Shown here one piece after another: positions 32,019 through 41,492 of a stretch of 64,000 nt of DNA. The translations under genes were made by a program, and so were the position numbers. Numbering within the stretch: the stretch's first letter is position 1; every line of letters begins with the position of its first letter. The notes under the pieces were generated by a model. The model was not told the DNA's origin. It saw nothing but the letters and a program-made list of their open reading frames with translations, and made no database searches. The DNA lies in the NCBI GenBank assembly GCA_944321365.1, contig CALULA010000003.1, forward strand, positions 62,001 through 126,000, in the 5' to 3' direction. The stretch comes from an uncultured Paraprevotella sp. (lineage in GTDB: Bacteria; Bacteroidota; Bacteroidia; Bacteroidales; Bacteroidaceae).

Positions 32019-34634
32019 TTACAGTTGTGCCAGTTCGATGAATTTGTCCACGGCTGCGCTCAGTCCGTCAGGATTCTTTCCGCCGGCTGTGGCGAAGTGG
32101 GGCTGTCCGCCGCCGCCGCCCTGGATGAGACGGGCGGCCTCACGGATGATTTGTCCCACGTTGATGTGGTGAGCCTTCACCATGTTGTCCGAGGCTGCGG
32201 CTGTGAGGGTTGGCCTGCCTTCATATACGCTGCCGATGATGACCAGTGCGTCTTCGGCTTCATTGCGGAGCTGGAAAGCCATGTCCTTGGCTATTTCAGG
32301 CGGAACGGGGATGGTGTTGCGGAACACGGTCACACCGTTGATGTTGGCTGCGTTCTCTATTGTTGCCTTTTTCAGCTGTGCTGCTTTCTCACGGATGGTT
32401 TCTTCCAGCTGCTTTTTCAGACCGGCATTTTCGTCGATGGCTTTGCGGATGGCGGCTTTCACGTCAGGGGCATTGTTGAACATCTGGCGCAGCTCATTGG
32501 TCAGGTCTTGCATGGCATAGAGCATCTCTTCTACCTTGGCACCCGTGATGGCCTCTATGCGGCGCACGCCGGCGGCCACGGAGCTTTCGCTCAGTATCTT
32601 CACCATGCCGATGCGCCCTGTGGACTTCACATGGCATCCGCCGCAGAACTCCACGCTGTCGCCAAACTGCACCACGCGCACACGGTCGCCGTATTTCTCG
32701 CCGAAGAGGGCGATGGCCCCCAGTTCCTTGGCTTTCTCTATGGGCATGTCGCGATGGTCCTGCAGCGGGATGTCCTCGCGTATCTTGGCGTTCACCATGC
32801 GTTCCACTTCGCGCAGCTGTTCGTCCGTCACTTTCTGGAAGTGAGAGAAGTCGAAGCGCAGGTATTCCGGTGTGACCAGCGAGCCTTTCTGCTCCACATG
32901 GGTGCCCAGCACGGCGCGCAGGGCCTGGTCGAGCAGGTGGGTGCACGTGTGGTTGGCCTCACTGGCGGCGCGCAGGTCGGTGTCCACGCAAGCCATGAAC
33001 GGGGCTTCCGGGTGCTGCGGGAGTGCCTTGGCGATGTGTACCGGCAGGTTGTTCTCCCGCTTGGTGTCTACAATTTCCACGGTCTCATATTCGGAACAGA
33101 GCGTGCCCCGGTCGCCCACCTGTCCGCCCATTTCGGCGTAGAACGGAGTCTTGTCGAGCACAATCTGATAGAACGTCTGTTTCTTCTGTGTCACCTTGCG
33201 GTAGCGCAGGATGCGGCATTCATATTCCGTATAGTCCCATCCCACGAACTCGGTTTCCCCGTCGGCCAGCACAGTCCAGTCGCCTGTTTCTGTAGCTGCG
33301 GCGTTGCGTGCACGCTCTTTCTGTTTCTGCATCTCGGAGTTGAACGTTTCTTCGTCTACAGACAGACCGTTTTCGCGGCAGATCAGTTCCGTCAGGTCGA
33401 GTGGGAATCCATAGGTGTCGAACAGCGTGAACGCCTCCACACCGTCGATGATGGTCTTGCCGGCCGCCTTTGTTTCGCTCATCACGCGGTCGAGCAGACG
33501 GATGCCCGTCTCCAGCGTGCGCAGGAAGGCTTCTTCTTCCTCTTTCATCACCTTGGATATGAGGATTTTCTGTGCCTCCAGTTCGGGGTAGGCTTCACCC
33601 ATTTCCTGAACAAGGACCGGCAACAGCTTATACATGAAAGCCTCTTTCTGCCCAAGGAAGGTGTAGGCATAGCGTACGGCACGGCGCAGGATGCGGCGGA
33701 TGACGTAGCCGGCCTTGGCATTGCTTGGCAGCTGTCCGTCGGCAATGGAGAAGGCAATGGTGCGCAGATGGTCTGCCACCACACGCATGGCCACATCTTT
33801 TTTCGGATCGTCACCGTAGTGACAGCCCGACAGGTCGCCGATGACTTTGATGATGGGCTGGAACACATCGGTGTCATAGTTGGAGCGTTTGCCTTGCATT
33901 ACGGCGCACAGACGCTCAAAGCCCATACCGGTGTCGATGACCTTGGCCGGGAGCGGTTCGAGCGACTGGTCGGCCTTGCGGTTGTATTGCATGAATACGA
34001 GGTTCCAGATTTCGATAACCAGCGGGTTGTCCTTGTTTACCAATTCGCGTCCCGGAATCTTGGCCTTCTCTTCTTCGGGGCGCAGGTCGATATGGATTTC
34101 CGAGCAGGGGCCGCAGGGGCCTGTTGCTCCCATCTCCCAGAAATTGTCGTGTTTGTTGCCGTTGATGATGTGATCTTCCGGCAGAAAGCGTTCCCAATAG
34201 CCTGCGGCTTCGTCGTCGCGTTCCAGCCCTTCCTCCGGGGAGCCTTCGAACACCGTAGCGTACAGGTTGGCCTTGTCTATCTTCAGCACGTCCACCAGAT
34301 ACTCCCATGCCCATTCTATGGCTTCTTTCTTGAAGTAGTCGCCAAAGCTCCAGTTGCCGAGCATCTCGAACATGGTGTGGTGGTAAGTGTCGTGTCCTAC
34401 TTCTTCCAGGTCGTTATGTTTGCCGCTGACGCGGAGGCATTTCTGTGAGTCTGTGCAGCGTTTGCTGGTGGCGGGCCGGTTGCCCAGGATGATGTCTTTG
34501 AACTGGTTCATGCCTGCATTGGTGAACATCAGCGTGGGGTCGTCCTTGATGACCATGGGCGCGGACGGTACAATGAGGTGACCTTTTGACTCGAAGAATT
34601 TGACGAACGAGTCACGGATTTCGTTTGCGGTCAT
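32019..34634 (-). CDS. alaS: Alanyl-tRNA synthetase
   Basis: Charges tRNA-Ala. The 871-residue protein has the class II catalytic core at the N terminus ([11 protein letters not shown] near 37-47; R-x-x-x-x-Q-K-C-L-R), a tRNA-binding middle, and an editing domain with zinc ligands in H-x-C-T-H-L-L and C-G-G-C-H-V. A C-terminal DHHA1 region follows, ending with the Gly-rich G-G-G-G-G-Q-P-H segment near 840. Full length. Its promoter (34708-34678) almost completely overlaps that of the divergent MerR gene. Confidence 0.97.
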   Translation of the reverse strand: MTANEIRDSFVKFFESKGHLIVPSAPMVIKDDPTLMFTNAGMNQFKDIILGNRPATSKRCTDSQKCLRVSGKHNDLEEVGHDTYHHTMFEMLGNWSFGDYFKKEAIEWAWEYLVDVLKIDKANLYATVFEGSPEEGLERDDEAAGYWERFLPEDHIINGNKHDNFWEMGATGPCGPCSEIHIDLRPEEEKAKIPGRELVNKDNPLVIEIWNLVFMQYNRKADQSLEPLPAKVIDTGMGFERLCAVMQGKRSNYDTDVFQPIIKVIGDLSGCHYGDDPKKDVAMRVVADHLRTIAFSIADGQLPSNAKAGYVIRRILRRAVRYAYTFLGQKEAFMYKLLPVLVQEMGEAYPELEAQKILISKVMKEEEEAFLRTLETGIRLLDRVMSETKAAGKTIIDGVEAFTLFDTYGFPLDLTELICRENGLSVDEETFNSEMQKQKERARNAAATETGDWTVLADGETEFVGWDYTEYECRILRYRKVTQKKQTFYQIVLDKTPFYAEMGGQVGDRGTLCSEYETVEIVDTKRENNLPVHIAKALPQHPEAPFMACVDTDLRAASEANHTCTHLLDQALRAVLGTHVEQKGSLVTPEYLRFDFSHFQKVTDEQLREVERMVNAKIREDIPLQDHRDMPIEKAKELGAIALFGEKYGDRVRVVQFGDSVEFCGGCHVKSTGRIGMVKILSESSVAAGVRRIEAITGAKVEEMLYAMQDLTNELRQMFNNAPDVKAAIRKAIDENAGLKKQLEETIREKAAQLKKATIENAANINGVTVFRNTIPVPPEIAKDMAFQLRNEAEDALVIIGSVYEGRPTLTAAASDNMVKAHHINVGQIIREAARLIQGGGGGQPHFATAGGKNPDGLSAAVDKFIELAQL

Positions 34635-34673
34635 TTCTTTTTTATTTTATGCGTTAACTATTCCCAAAAAAGT

Positions 34674-34705
34674 TTTGCAAAGATAACTTGTTTTGCCTAC
34701 TTTTG
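34674..34705 (+). promoter_or_regulatory. Promoter of the MerR-type gene
   Basis: TTTG at 34674-34677 and TACTTTTG at 34698-34705, spaced 20 bp; the ATG is 40 bp downstream. Confidence 0.8.
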
Positions 34706-34708
34706 CAA
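34678..34708 (-). promoter_or_regulatory. Promoter of alaS
   Basis: On the minus strand TTG (34708-34706) and TATCTTTG (34685-34678), spaced 20 bp. Each strand's -7 box sits next to or over the other strand's -33 box. Confidence 0.75.
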
Positions 34709-34745
34709 GTAAATGACTGAAAACGACTGATAAGAGACCGACTTT

Positions 34746-35093
34746 ATGGCACTGAATCCTAATAAAGACCTGAAACTTTATTACTCTATCGGTGAAGTGG
34801 CGGAGATGTTCGGCGTCTCCGAGACTTTGCTGCGTTATTGGGAGAAAGAGTTTCCCACGATCGCCCCTCGTAAGTCGGGACGTAACATACGCCGCTATTC
34901 GCAGGAGGATATTGAGCAAGTACGTCTGATTTATAACCTGGTAAAGGTGCGGGGCATGAAACTGGCCGCTGCCCGTAAGGCTCTGAAAAACAGTCGAGAT
35001 GACGTAGAGCGTAATGTCGAGATTGTCGCCCGTCTGCAGGCCGTCCGCGATGAGCTGGAGCAGCTGCGCAATGCGCTGGACGGGTTGGTGTGA
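34746..35093 (+). CDS. MerR-family transcriptional regulator
   Basis: A 115-residue regulator with an N-terminal winged helix: Y-Y-S-I-G-E-V-A-E-M-F-G-V-S-E-T-L-L-R-Y-W (about 12-32), then R-R-Y-S-Q-E-D-I (about 49-56), then a helical tail (about 75-113) that would form the dimer coiled coil. There is no C-terminal cysteine-rich metal or drug-binding domain, so this is the short MerR type found next to alaS in several Bacteroidota, of unknown target. Its promoter overlaps that of alaS, so the protein or RNA polymerase traffic could influence alaS. That is inference. Confidence 0.88.
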   Translation: MALNPNKDLKLYYSIGEVAEMFGVSETLLRYWEKEFPTIAPRKSGRNIRRYSQEDIEQVRLIYNLVKVRGMKLAAARKALKNSRDDVERNVEIVARLQAVRDELEQLRNALDGLV

Positions 35094-35135
35094 GCGGTCT
35101 GGCGGGGCTGGTCTTTGCGGGAGCGTGGGTTGCGG

Positions 35136-35873
35136 TTATTGCTTGACTAAAAGCATGGGAGCAAGAACTTCTAGGTCATTGTTCGCAATTTTATTCTCTT
35201 GGGGTAAATATACCAAAATTTGTGAGAGAACTTTATCTGTTGTGCTGGCAATGATATTGCCCGAAACTGCATCAGATGTCTTTTTAAAAAGGTAGATGAA
35301 TCTGCCTATGATTTCGTAGGTAAGATAACTGGTAACATAAGAAGGAATAGCGGGGTGGCTGTAATTGTAAATGCATGTGTTATCAGAATTGAATATATAT
35401 GTGTACTCATATCCGTCTTGACCTTGTGTGCCGTCTCCACGGTCGTAAGTATATGATATTCCCCACTTCCACGTCCCGATAAGCATATCCTTGGTCAGCA
35501 CCGTTCCGGCGGTCTTGGCATATTCCGCCACGGGAACAGTGAGAATCTGGCTTTTCCCGATGAGCGTGCCGTCCGCCGTGACGGAGATGTAGAACGGCAG
35601 TTTGTTCCAGTCCGCGTTCTTGAAGGTGTTTTCATTGCCCACGGACAGCGACAATATGCCGAAGTCGTTGGTTGTGGCCGTCTGTATCTCCGTATAAACG
35701 GTTTCGTCCTCGGCGTTGGTGATGGCGATGTTCACGTTGACCGTCTTGTTCGCCTGTGGCTCTCCCGTTGCCTTGTTCAGCAGCGATACTTGGTAGCCGA
35801 TTTGTGCCTTAATGGCTTGCTGCGAGGCCAGTAAAGCGCACAGAAGAATGATGAGTCTGAATGTCTTGTTCAT
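35136..35873 (-). CDS. Secreted protein, paralogue 2 (shared N-terminal domain, unique C-terminal domain)
   Basis: A 245-residue protein with a signal peptide (cleaved near I-K-A-Q, residue 23). Residues about 24-135 are nearly identical to the upstream paralogue (about 107 of 111 residues). That domain reads as a beta-sandwich with the pattern V-N-V-x-I-A-I-T-N-A-E-D. From G-T-W (about 135) the C-terminal 110 residues are unrelated in sequence but share a G-T-W ... F-N-x-D-x-T ... Y-E-I-I-G layout typical of lipocalin-like beta barrels (inference). It follows paralogue 1 by 16 bp. No T9SS sorting domain is visible. Confidence 0.75.
   Translation of the reverse strand: MNKTFRLIILLCALLASQQAIKAQIGYQVSLLNKATGEPQANKTVNVNIAITNAEDETVYTEIQTATTNDFGILSLSVGNENTFKNADWNKLPFYISVTADGTLIGKSQILTVPVAEYAKTAGTVLTKDMLIGTWKWGISYTYDRGDGTQGQDGYEYTYIFNSDNTCIYNYSHPAIPSYVTSYLTYEIIGRFIYLFKKTSDAVSGNIIASTTDKVLSQILVYLPQENKIANNDLEVLAPMLLVKQ
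35481..35808 (-). repeat. 328-bp duplicated segment, copy in paralogue 2
   Basis: Nearly identical in sequence, and of the same length, to 36217-36544. It encodes the shared N-terminal domain from just after the signal peptide to the G-T-W junction. Similarity stops sharply at both ends. Confidence 0.9.
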
Positions 35874-35889
35874 GGTGGTCTATATTAGT

Positions 35890-36606
35890 TTATTCTTTGC
35901 TGTATATGCCGGGGGTAGGATTTCCGCCTATGCATATCAGCTTGTTTTCTTCTTGGTCGTAAGTAAGAATTTTATAGATGCATAACGGCTCAGTAGTAGA
36001 TACTATGTCGCCATAGTTTCGATAATTGTATTCCATAGTGATGTAGATGTAGACCTGTGATCCTATGATTTTCCATAGAATAGGAGCTGCATCATCAACG
36101 GCGGTTAAAAAAGTTCCACTCCCGTCTTCATTGAACGTGACGTAATTATATGATTCTGTTATTTCTCCTTCTCCATAAGCACTTTTCAGGGTATGGTTGT
36201 TACTCCATGTTCCGACAAGCATATCCTTGGTCAGTACCGTTCCAGCAGTTTTGGCATATTCCGCCACGGGCACGATGAGAATCTGGCTTTTCCCGATGAG
36301 CGTGCCGTCCGCCGTGACGGAGATGTAGAACGGCAGTTTGTTCCAGTCCGCGTTCTTGAACGTGTTTTCATTGCCCACGGACAGCGACAGAATGCCGAAG
36401 TCGTTGGTTGTGGCCGTCTGTATCTCCGTATAGACGATTTCGTCCTCGGCGTTGGTGATGGCGATGTTCACGTTGACCGTCTTGTTTGCCTGCGGCTCTC
36501 CCGTTGCCGTGTTCAGCAACGATACTTGGTAACCGATTTGTGCCCGAAGCTGGGAAGGCATGAGGCAGGCGAGGGTGAACAGTGTGGATAGTATAAAGGT
36601 CTTCAT
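35890..36606 (-). CDS. Secreted protein, paralogue 1
   Basis: A 238-residue protein with a signal peptide (cleaved near L-R-A-Q, residue 22). Its N-terminal domain matches paralogue 2 almost residue for residue. Its C-terminal domain begins G-T-W-S-N-N and differs, with a T-F-N-E-D-G-S-G-T-F segment and a W-K-I-I-G-S-Q-V-Y-I-Y segment, again like a lipocalin barrel. Its ATG shares one base with the stop codon of the 699-residue gene upstream (TAATG), so translation is coupled. Function unknown; not recognised beyond these features. Confidence 0.75.
   Translation of the reverse strand: MKTFILSTLFTLACLMPSQLRAQIGYQVSLLNTATGEPQANKTVNVNIAITNAEDEIVYTEIQTATTNDFGILSLSVGNENTFKNADWNKLPFYISVTADGTLIGKSQILIVPVAEYAKTAGTVLTKDMLVGTWSNNHTLKSAYGEGEITESYNYVTFNEDGSGTFLTAVDDAAPILWKIIGSQVYIYITMEYNYRNYGDIVSTTEPLCIYKILTYDQEENKLICIGGNPTPGIYSKE
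36217..36544 (-). repeat. 328-bp duplicated segment, copy in paralogue 1
   Basis: Partner of 35481-35808. Only a handful of base differences are visible, mostly at third codon positions. Confidence 0.9.
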
Positions 36607-38705
36607 TATAGATTTTGTGTTTTGGTGAATAGATAAGATTCGTTGTTCCCTTTGAATTTGATTCGCATGGTCTCGCTGTTGAGCATGATGACGGTGATGG
36701 TGCTGACCGTTTCATCATCTGCGAAACGCATCTGGATGTCTCCGCTCTGCGGGGTATTCAAGGCATAGCGGAACTCTCGCCTTGTGGAGCCGTCTCCGGC
36801 GGTGAGACTCCCGTTGGCTTCGTCCGCGAAAGTGCATTGCCGGGTCGTGCCGTCAACGTCCCCTTCCCACGTGCCCGGAAGCAGCTCCTGCTGTGCGGCA
36901 TCAAGATAGAGTCCCGTTGTCAGCGGGGCAGGGGCGGAAAAGACCGTGTCGGCGACCTGCACGGGGAGGTGCGCACCTATATTATATAAGGTAGAGTCCA
37001 CTGTGGCGGAATCGATATACGGCCATCCGGAGATGAACGTGCTGGCACCGTTTGAGACGTAGGCCGTGAACGGCTGTATGTGGCATCCATCTGCCACGCT
37101 GACCTGCCGTGCCCGGATGGTATGTCCGGCATAATGGAACACAGGGCGCATGAACAGTTCCTGCCCCTCATCGGCATGAGGCAGGGAGATTTCCGTGGTG
37201 AACCCCTGCATCTCCGTCTGACCGGCCAGGATGGGCTGTTCTACGAACACACTGTCTACGGTGGTCCCGGCGACATCGACAATCTCAAAGCCGGTCTCCA
37301 GTTCCCTGAGCAGCGGCGTGTCGGTCTTGGCCGACACCGAGAGCACTTTGTTTTCCGGCTGATAAAGCTGCACGGCCCGTGTGGCCTTGTAGTCCGGGAA
37401 CAGCGGGAGTTTCTTCTCCCACAAATTGAAAGAGTACTGGAATATGTTTGTTTCACTTTCTTCGCCGAATCCCCACTGCCGGTGGAATACAGACCCCGTG
37501 AAGTCCAGTTTTAGGGTTGCATCCAGCTCCCCTTTCTGGTACATCTCCGGGTCGTAGGTCTGCAAGGACTGTAAGAGGCCGAGACCGATCTCTCCGGAGA
37601 AAGACGGGCCGATTCTGACTTTTGCCCGCGCCCCGGCAAAGTCGAGCGGCAGGCTGAATTGGAACGTAGGCTGCAGGCCGAAGAATATCTCCCCCTTGCA
37701 GGTGATGTCCATTTGGGCCTCGTCTGCCGGGTTGTCGCCCGATCCGCCGAGCGTTCTGAACGTGTTTTCCCCGTTTTTCCGGGTCCATTCCCACTGGTTG
37801 GCCGTCTGGCGTCTCATGTTGTATCTGAAAGCCAGTTCAGCATTGAGGTCCGCAAAGGCCTGCAGGCTGCAGGACGGGTATAGCACGCCCAGGATGGGCG
37901 AGAATGGAACCTGCAGGAACTCATCGCTTTCGTAGTGGTAAGGCTCCACGTCGGTGAGTGACAGGTTTGTCCCGAACTCCATGTCCGTATTGACCGATAC
38001 CTTTGCATTGTAGTACGATGTGAGCGGCGACACAACAAACCGGGTGTCCAGCTGGAACGTGCCGGAAATGCTGATGTTGCATTGTTCGCCAATGTGTATC
38101 TCTTGCTGGATCTGATGGGTGCTCCTTTTGGCCACGACGGGTTGGGAGGAGACTGTTCCGGCATAGAACAGCTGGCTGAACATCTCATTTATGGGGATGG
38201 GAGTCACGCTCACCACATGTTGTGTCCCGCCGGAGGTGACGGAATTGACCTTCACACAAAGTGCTCCGGGGAACAGGTCCGTCATCCCGCCATAGAAAAG
38301 CTTGTCCCCCGCCTGCGGCAACAGGTCTTTTGGGGTATTGGCGGCATAACAGATGCTGTTTCCGTCATATAGGGTGATATACTGCAGCTCTTCTGCGGTC
38401 AGGGCGTGTGCCCCCGGTTGGAACACGATGGCGTCCCGGTTGCCGAAAGCCACGCTGTCTATCTCTTCCACGGGGACGACCAGTGTCGTGTCCTGGGCGT
38501 AGAACACCTGCGATACAAAGTCGTCATGGAAAACACTGTCTTTGTCGTAGGCCGAAAACACGATGCTGTCCACTTCGTTGGCGTAAAGGAGGTTCACTTC
38601 TCCCGTATTGCGGAAGACCAGAATCTGGTTGTTCTCGTCCTGAGCGACCGCATCAATCCCTCCCAGAGCGAAAAGCATCAGGAGCAAAGTCAGGTACTTT
38701 CTCAT
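36606..38705 (-). CDS. Large secreted protein of unknown function
   Basis: A 699-residue protein with a signal peptide (cleaved near A-V-A-Q, residue 22). Two copies of a short beta module with the end D-S-I/V-x-F occur at about 25-50 (V-F-R-N-T-G-E-V ... E-V-D-S-I-V-F) and 60-87 (L-V-V-P-V-E-E-I-D-S-V-A-F). The middle (about 190-430) is rich in alternating polar and aromatic residues, predicted beta. The last 95 residues again begin with a G-T-W motif as in the two paralogues downstream. The ATG overlaps the stop of the T9SS-domain gene by 4 bp. I recognise no family for the whole protein. Confidence 0.75.
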   Translation of the reverse strand: MRKYLTLLLMLFALGGIDAVAQDENNQILVFRNTGEVNLLYANEVDSIVFSAYDKDSVFHDDFVSQVFYAQDTTLVVPVEEIDSVAFGNRDAIVFQPGAHALTAEELQYITLYDGNSICYAANTPKDLLPQAGDKLFYGGMTDLFPGALCVKVNSVTSGGTQHVVSVTPIPINEMFSQLFYAGTVSSQPVVAKRSTHQIQQEIHIGEQCNISISGTFQLDTRFVVSPLTSYYNAKVSVNTDMEFGTNLSLTDVEPYHYESDEFLQVPFSPILGVLYPSCSLQAFADLNAELAFRYNMRRQTANQWEWTRKNGENTFRTLGGSGDNPADEAQMDITCKGEIFFGLQPTFQFSLPLDFAGARAKVRIGPSFSGEIGLGLLQSLQTYDPEMYQKGELDATLKLDFTGSVFHRQWGFGEESETNIFQYSFNLWEKKLPLFPDYKATRAVQLYQPENKVLSVSAKTDTPLLRELETGFEIVDVAGTTVDSVFVEQPILAGQTEMQGFTTEISLPHADEGQELFMRPVFHYAGHTIRARQVSVADGCHIQPFTAYVSNGASTFISGWPYIDSATVDSTLYNIGAHLPVQVADTVFSAPAPLTTGLYLDAAQQELLPGTWEGDVDGTTRQCTFADEANGSLTAGDGSTRREFRYALNTPQSGDIQMRFADDETVSTITVIMLNSETMRIKFKGNNESYLFTKTQNL

Positions 38706-39166
38706 AGCTTCTGTATCTTAATGGTCTCTTTCCCGATTTGCAGGAGGTAAATATCGCTCTTGAGGTTTCTCAAGTCCAGAACAATGCACTTCTCCTGTCG
38801 TTTGCAGGTCACCGGAAGCTCCATGCCCGAAATGGAGTAGAGACGCGGCTGTATGTCCTTGTCTGTCTGGATATACACATAATCCCTGGTCGGGTTCGGG
38901 TAAAACGAGAGTCCGGAAACCACGCTTTCTTCAATGGCGGTCGTTTCGTTCGTGTCCCCCAGTGTGTATTTCCTGATGTTCGACAGCAGGAAATGTTCTG
39001 TCCCGATGGCGAACGTACCGTCCGTAAGGGTGATTTTCGGACGGTCTGCAACGGCAAAGGATATCTTGGTGCCGTTGTCCAGATGTACGGTAAGAAAGTC
39101 CTTGGCGTATGCTGTCAATATGCACCCCGTGCAGCATATCAGCATAAATATTTTTCTTAAATACAT
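38702..39166 (-). CDS. Short secreted protein with T9SS type A sorting domain
   Basis: A 154-residue protein: signal peptide (about 1-21), one beta module of about 55 residues (V-H-L-D-N-G-T-K-I-S-F ... L-S-N-I-R-K-Y-T) and a C-terminal type IX secretion sorting domain (about 85-154). The domain begins F-Y-P-N-P-T-R-D-Y-V, has Y-S-I-S-G-M-E-L in the middle and ends L-Q-I-G-K-E-T-I-K-I-Q-K-L. The cargo part is unusually small, so the protein may be an anchor or subunit. It starts 25 bp after the relA stop and overlaps the next gene by 4 bp. Confidence 0.85.
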   Translation of the reverse strand: MYLRKIFMLICCTGCILTAYAKDFLTVHLDNGTKISFAVADRPKITLTDGTFAIGTEHFLLSNIRKYTLGDTNETTAIEESVVSGLSFYPNPTRDYVYIQTDKDIQPRLYSISGMELPVTCKRQEKCIVLDLRNLKSDIYLLQIGKETIKIQKL

Positions 39167-39191
39167 GATGATAGCTTCTTATTTATAATAG

Positions 39192-41462
39192 TCAATCAAT
39201 TCTTGTCACTTCCTCTATACCCTGCATGCTTTTCAGCTTGTTGCAGATGGTCCTGACGTCTTCTACATCATGCACTCCCAGCTGGATTTCACCATCGAAA
39301 ATGCCGTCTTGGGTGGAGATGGTCAGTTTGCGGATGTTGATGTTAAGCTGTCCGGACAGAATGTCGGTAATGTCGTGCAGTACACCGATGTTGTCGATGC
39401 CGCTGATTTTAATGGTTGTAGGGAAGTAGAGCGTCTTATGCACGTCCCATGTGATGGCCAGGATGTGATTGCCGTCACTTGTCTTGAGTCTTGCGGCCAC
39501 CGGGCACTGACGTTTATGGATATAAACCTGTCCGTTGCTGTCAATGTAGCCCAATGCATCGTCTCCGGGAATAGGATGACAACATTCTGCAATTTTAAAT
39601 TGCTGGATGTTTTCTTCGTTGAGGACAAGTGTCTTCTTGCTGTCAATATGAAGGGCGGCTGATGCGTTGCCGGTTGATTCTTGCCCCGTTTTTTGTGTTT
39701 TTGCTGACGGCTGTTTCTTTTTGAGAAATGGAATCAGATGGGTCCAGCTGTTGCTTTTGTTGATTGGTTTGTTGCGGAGGGCGTCCAGGTCAGCATTGCC
39801 GAGTACGACTTTCTGGCAGCCGATGGCTTGGAAAAGTTCTTCCCGGAATTTGATATGGTGCAGGTCGCAGAGCTTGTCGATGTTGATGCTGTTAGGCTCA
39901 ATGTCGGCTTTTTCGAAGAATTCATTGAGCATGTCTTCGCCTTGCTTCTGCTGTTCGCGTTCTTCACGGCGCAGAATGGCCTGTATTTTGCCTTTGGCTT
40001 TGGCTGTCGTGGCAAAATTGATCCATTCTTTCTGCACGTGTTGTGTCTTTGATGTCAGAATCTCCACCTGGTCGCCGCTGTGGAGCTTGTGGCTCAGGGG
40101 CACCAGCTTGTGGTTGACTTTTGCTCCTATGCAATGGCTGCCCAGGAACGTGTGGATGCTGAATGCGAAGTCGAGGACGGTGCAGTCGGTCGGCATGGTC
40201 TTGAATTCCCCTTTGGGGGTCACGACAAAGATTTCTGATGAATAAAGGTTCAGCTTGATGGCATCCAGGAAATCCAGTGCGTTGGGCTGCGGGTCGTCCA
40301 GTATCTCCTTGATGGTATGCAGCCATTTTTCCAGCTCGTCTTCACTGTCGGCTGTGGTTTTCCCGCCTTCCTTATATTTCCAATGGGCGGCAAATCCCTG
40401 TTCGGCGATTTCGTCCATCCGTTTTGAGCGTATTTGCACTTCAATCCATTGCCCGGTCTTGCTCATGAGTGTGACGTGAAGAGCTTGATAACCGTTGGCT
40501 TTGGGGTGCGTCAGCCAGTCGCGCAGACGTTCGGGATGTGGTTTATAGATACGGCTGGCGCAGACATAGATGCGGAAGCAATCGCTGATTTCGTCCTCCG
40601 GCTTCTGCGGCTCAAAGATGATGCGTACGGCCAGTATGTCGTAGACTTCTTCGAACTCGATGTGCTTGTTCTGCATCTTGCACCAGATGGAGTAAGGCGT
40701 TTTGATACGCGCTTTGATAATGTAGTTAAGTCCCATCTTGTCCAGTGCTTCCCGGATGGGGCGAGTGAAGTCTTCAAACAGGCTTTCACGGTGCTCGCGT
40801 GTCTGAGCCAGTTTGTCGATGATCTGTTGATATTCTTCCGGATGCTCGTATTTGAAGCTCAGGTCTTCCAGCTCTTCTTTGATTTTGTTCAAACCGAGCC
40901 GGTTGGCTAACGGTGCATAAATGTAGAGGGTCTCACCTGCAATTTTATATTGTTTGTTGGGAGGCTGCGAGCCCAGTGTACGCATGTTGTGCAGGCGGTC
41001 TGATATTTTGATGAGAATGACCCGTATGTCATCACTCATGGTTAACAGCAGTTTCTTGAAGGACTCTGCCTGTGCCGAAGCTTTGTCGCCGAATATACCT
41101 CCGGAGATTTTGGTCAGTCCGTCGACAATCTGAGCGATTTTCGGTCCGAAGATGTTGGAAATATCTTCTACGGTATAGTCCGTATCTTCTACTACATCAT
41201 GTAGCAAGGCGGCGCAGATGGAGGTAGAACCCAACCCGATTTCGCTGCATACAATCTGTGCTACAGCGATTGGATGCATGATATATGGCTCTCCGGACAG
41301 TCGGCGTACACCTTTATGGGCCTGTCTGGCAAAGTTGAATGCTTTGGTGATGATTTCCACCTTTTTCCGGTGTCGTGAGGACAGGTAGGTGTCTATTAAA
41401 CGCTGGAAAGCGTTGTTGACCATTTCCTCTTCAGCGATGAATTTTTTCTCAGCCTCTTCCAT
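39192..41462 (-). CDS. relA: Bifunctional (p)ppGpp synthetase/hydrolase
   Basis: A 756-residue Rel/SpoT protein. The HD hydrolase domain is intact (H-D in L-L-H-D-V-V-E-D-T near 86-94, plus I-K-I-S-D-R-L-H-N near 152-160). The synthetase domain (about 230-350) has the Y-Q-A-L-H segment. A TGS domain (about 425-485), a helical/zinc-finger region with E-C-C-H-P-I-P near 620 and a C-terminal ACT domain (about 680-756) complete the long form. It makes and degrades the stringent-response alarmone. Fourth gene after parA in the run; mltD precedes it by 30 bp. Confidence 0.95.
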   Translation of the reverse strand: MEEAEKKFIAEEEMVNNAFQRLIDTYLSSRHRKKVEIITKAFNFARQAHKGVRRLSGEPYIMHPIAVAQIVCSEIGLGSTSICAALLHDVVEDTDYTVEDISNIFGPKIAQIVDGLTKISGGIFGDKASAQAESFKKLLLTMSDDIRVILIKISDRLHNMRTLGSQPPNKQYKIAGETLYIYAPLANRLGLNKIKEELEDLSFKYEHPEEYQQIIDKLAQTREHRESLFEDFTRPIREALDKMGLNYIIKARIKTPYSIWCKMQNKHIEFEEVYDILAVRIIFEPQKPEDEISDCFRIYVCASRIYKPHPERLRDWLTHPKANGYQALHVTLMSKTGQWIEVQIRSKRMDEIAEQGFAAHWKYKEGGKTTADSEDELEKWLHTIKEILDDPQPNALDFLDAIKLNLYSSEIFVVTPKGEFKTMPTDCTVLDFAFSIHTFLGSHCIGAKVNHKLVPLSHKLHSGDQVEILTSKTQHVQKEWINFATTAKAKGKIQAILRREEREQQKQGEDMLNEFFEKADIEPNSINIDKLCDLHHIKFREELFQAIGCQKVVLGNADLDALRNKPINKSNSWTHLIPFLKKKQPSAKTQKTGQESTGNASAALHIDSKKTLVLNEENIQQFKIAECCHPIPGDDALGYIDSNGQVYIHKRQCPVAARLKTSDGNHILAITWDVHKTLYFPTTIKISGIDNIGVLHDITDILSGQLNINIRKLTISTQDGIFDGEIQLGVHDVEDVRTICNKLKSMQGIEEVTRID

Positions 41463-41492
41463 TGTAACCTCCTCTTGTTTTTCTGGTATGTC

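Noticed and set aside
32007..34448. An 813-codon open frame on the plus strand
   Set aside because: It lies antisense to alaS, whose protein matches its family from end to end. Long antisense frames arise from codon bias at this base composition. The same reasoning removes 7357-8652 (minus) inside dnaE and 56679-58079 (minus) inside pepD.
35136..39166. Mobile element or phage cargo
   Set aside because: No integrase, transposase, terminal repeats or target duplication is visible around the cassette, and base composition matches its neighbours.
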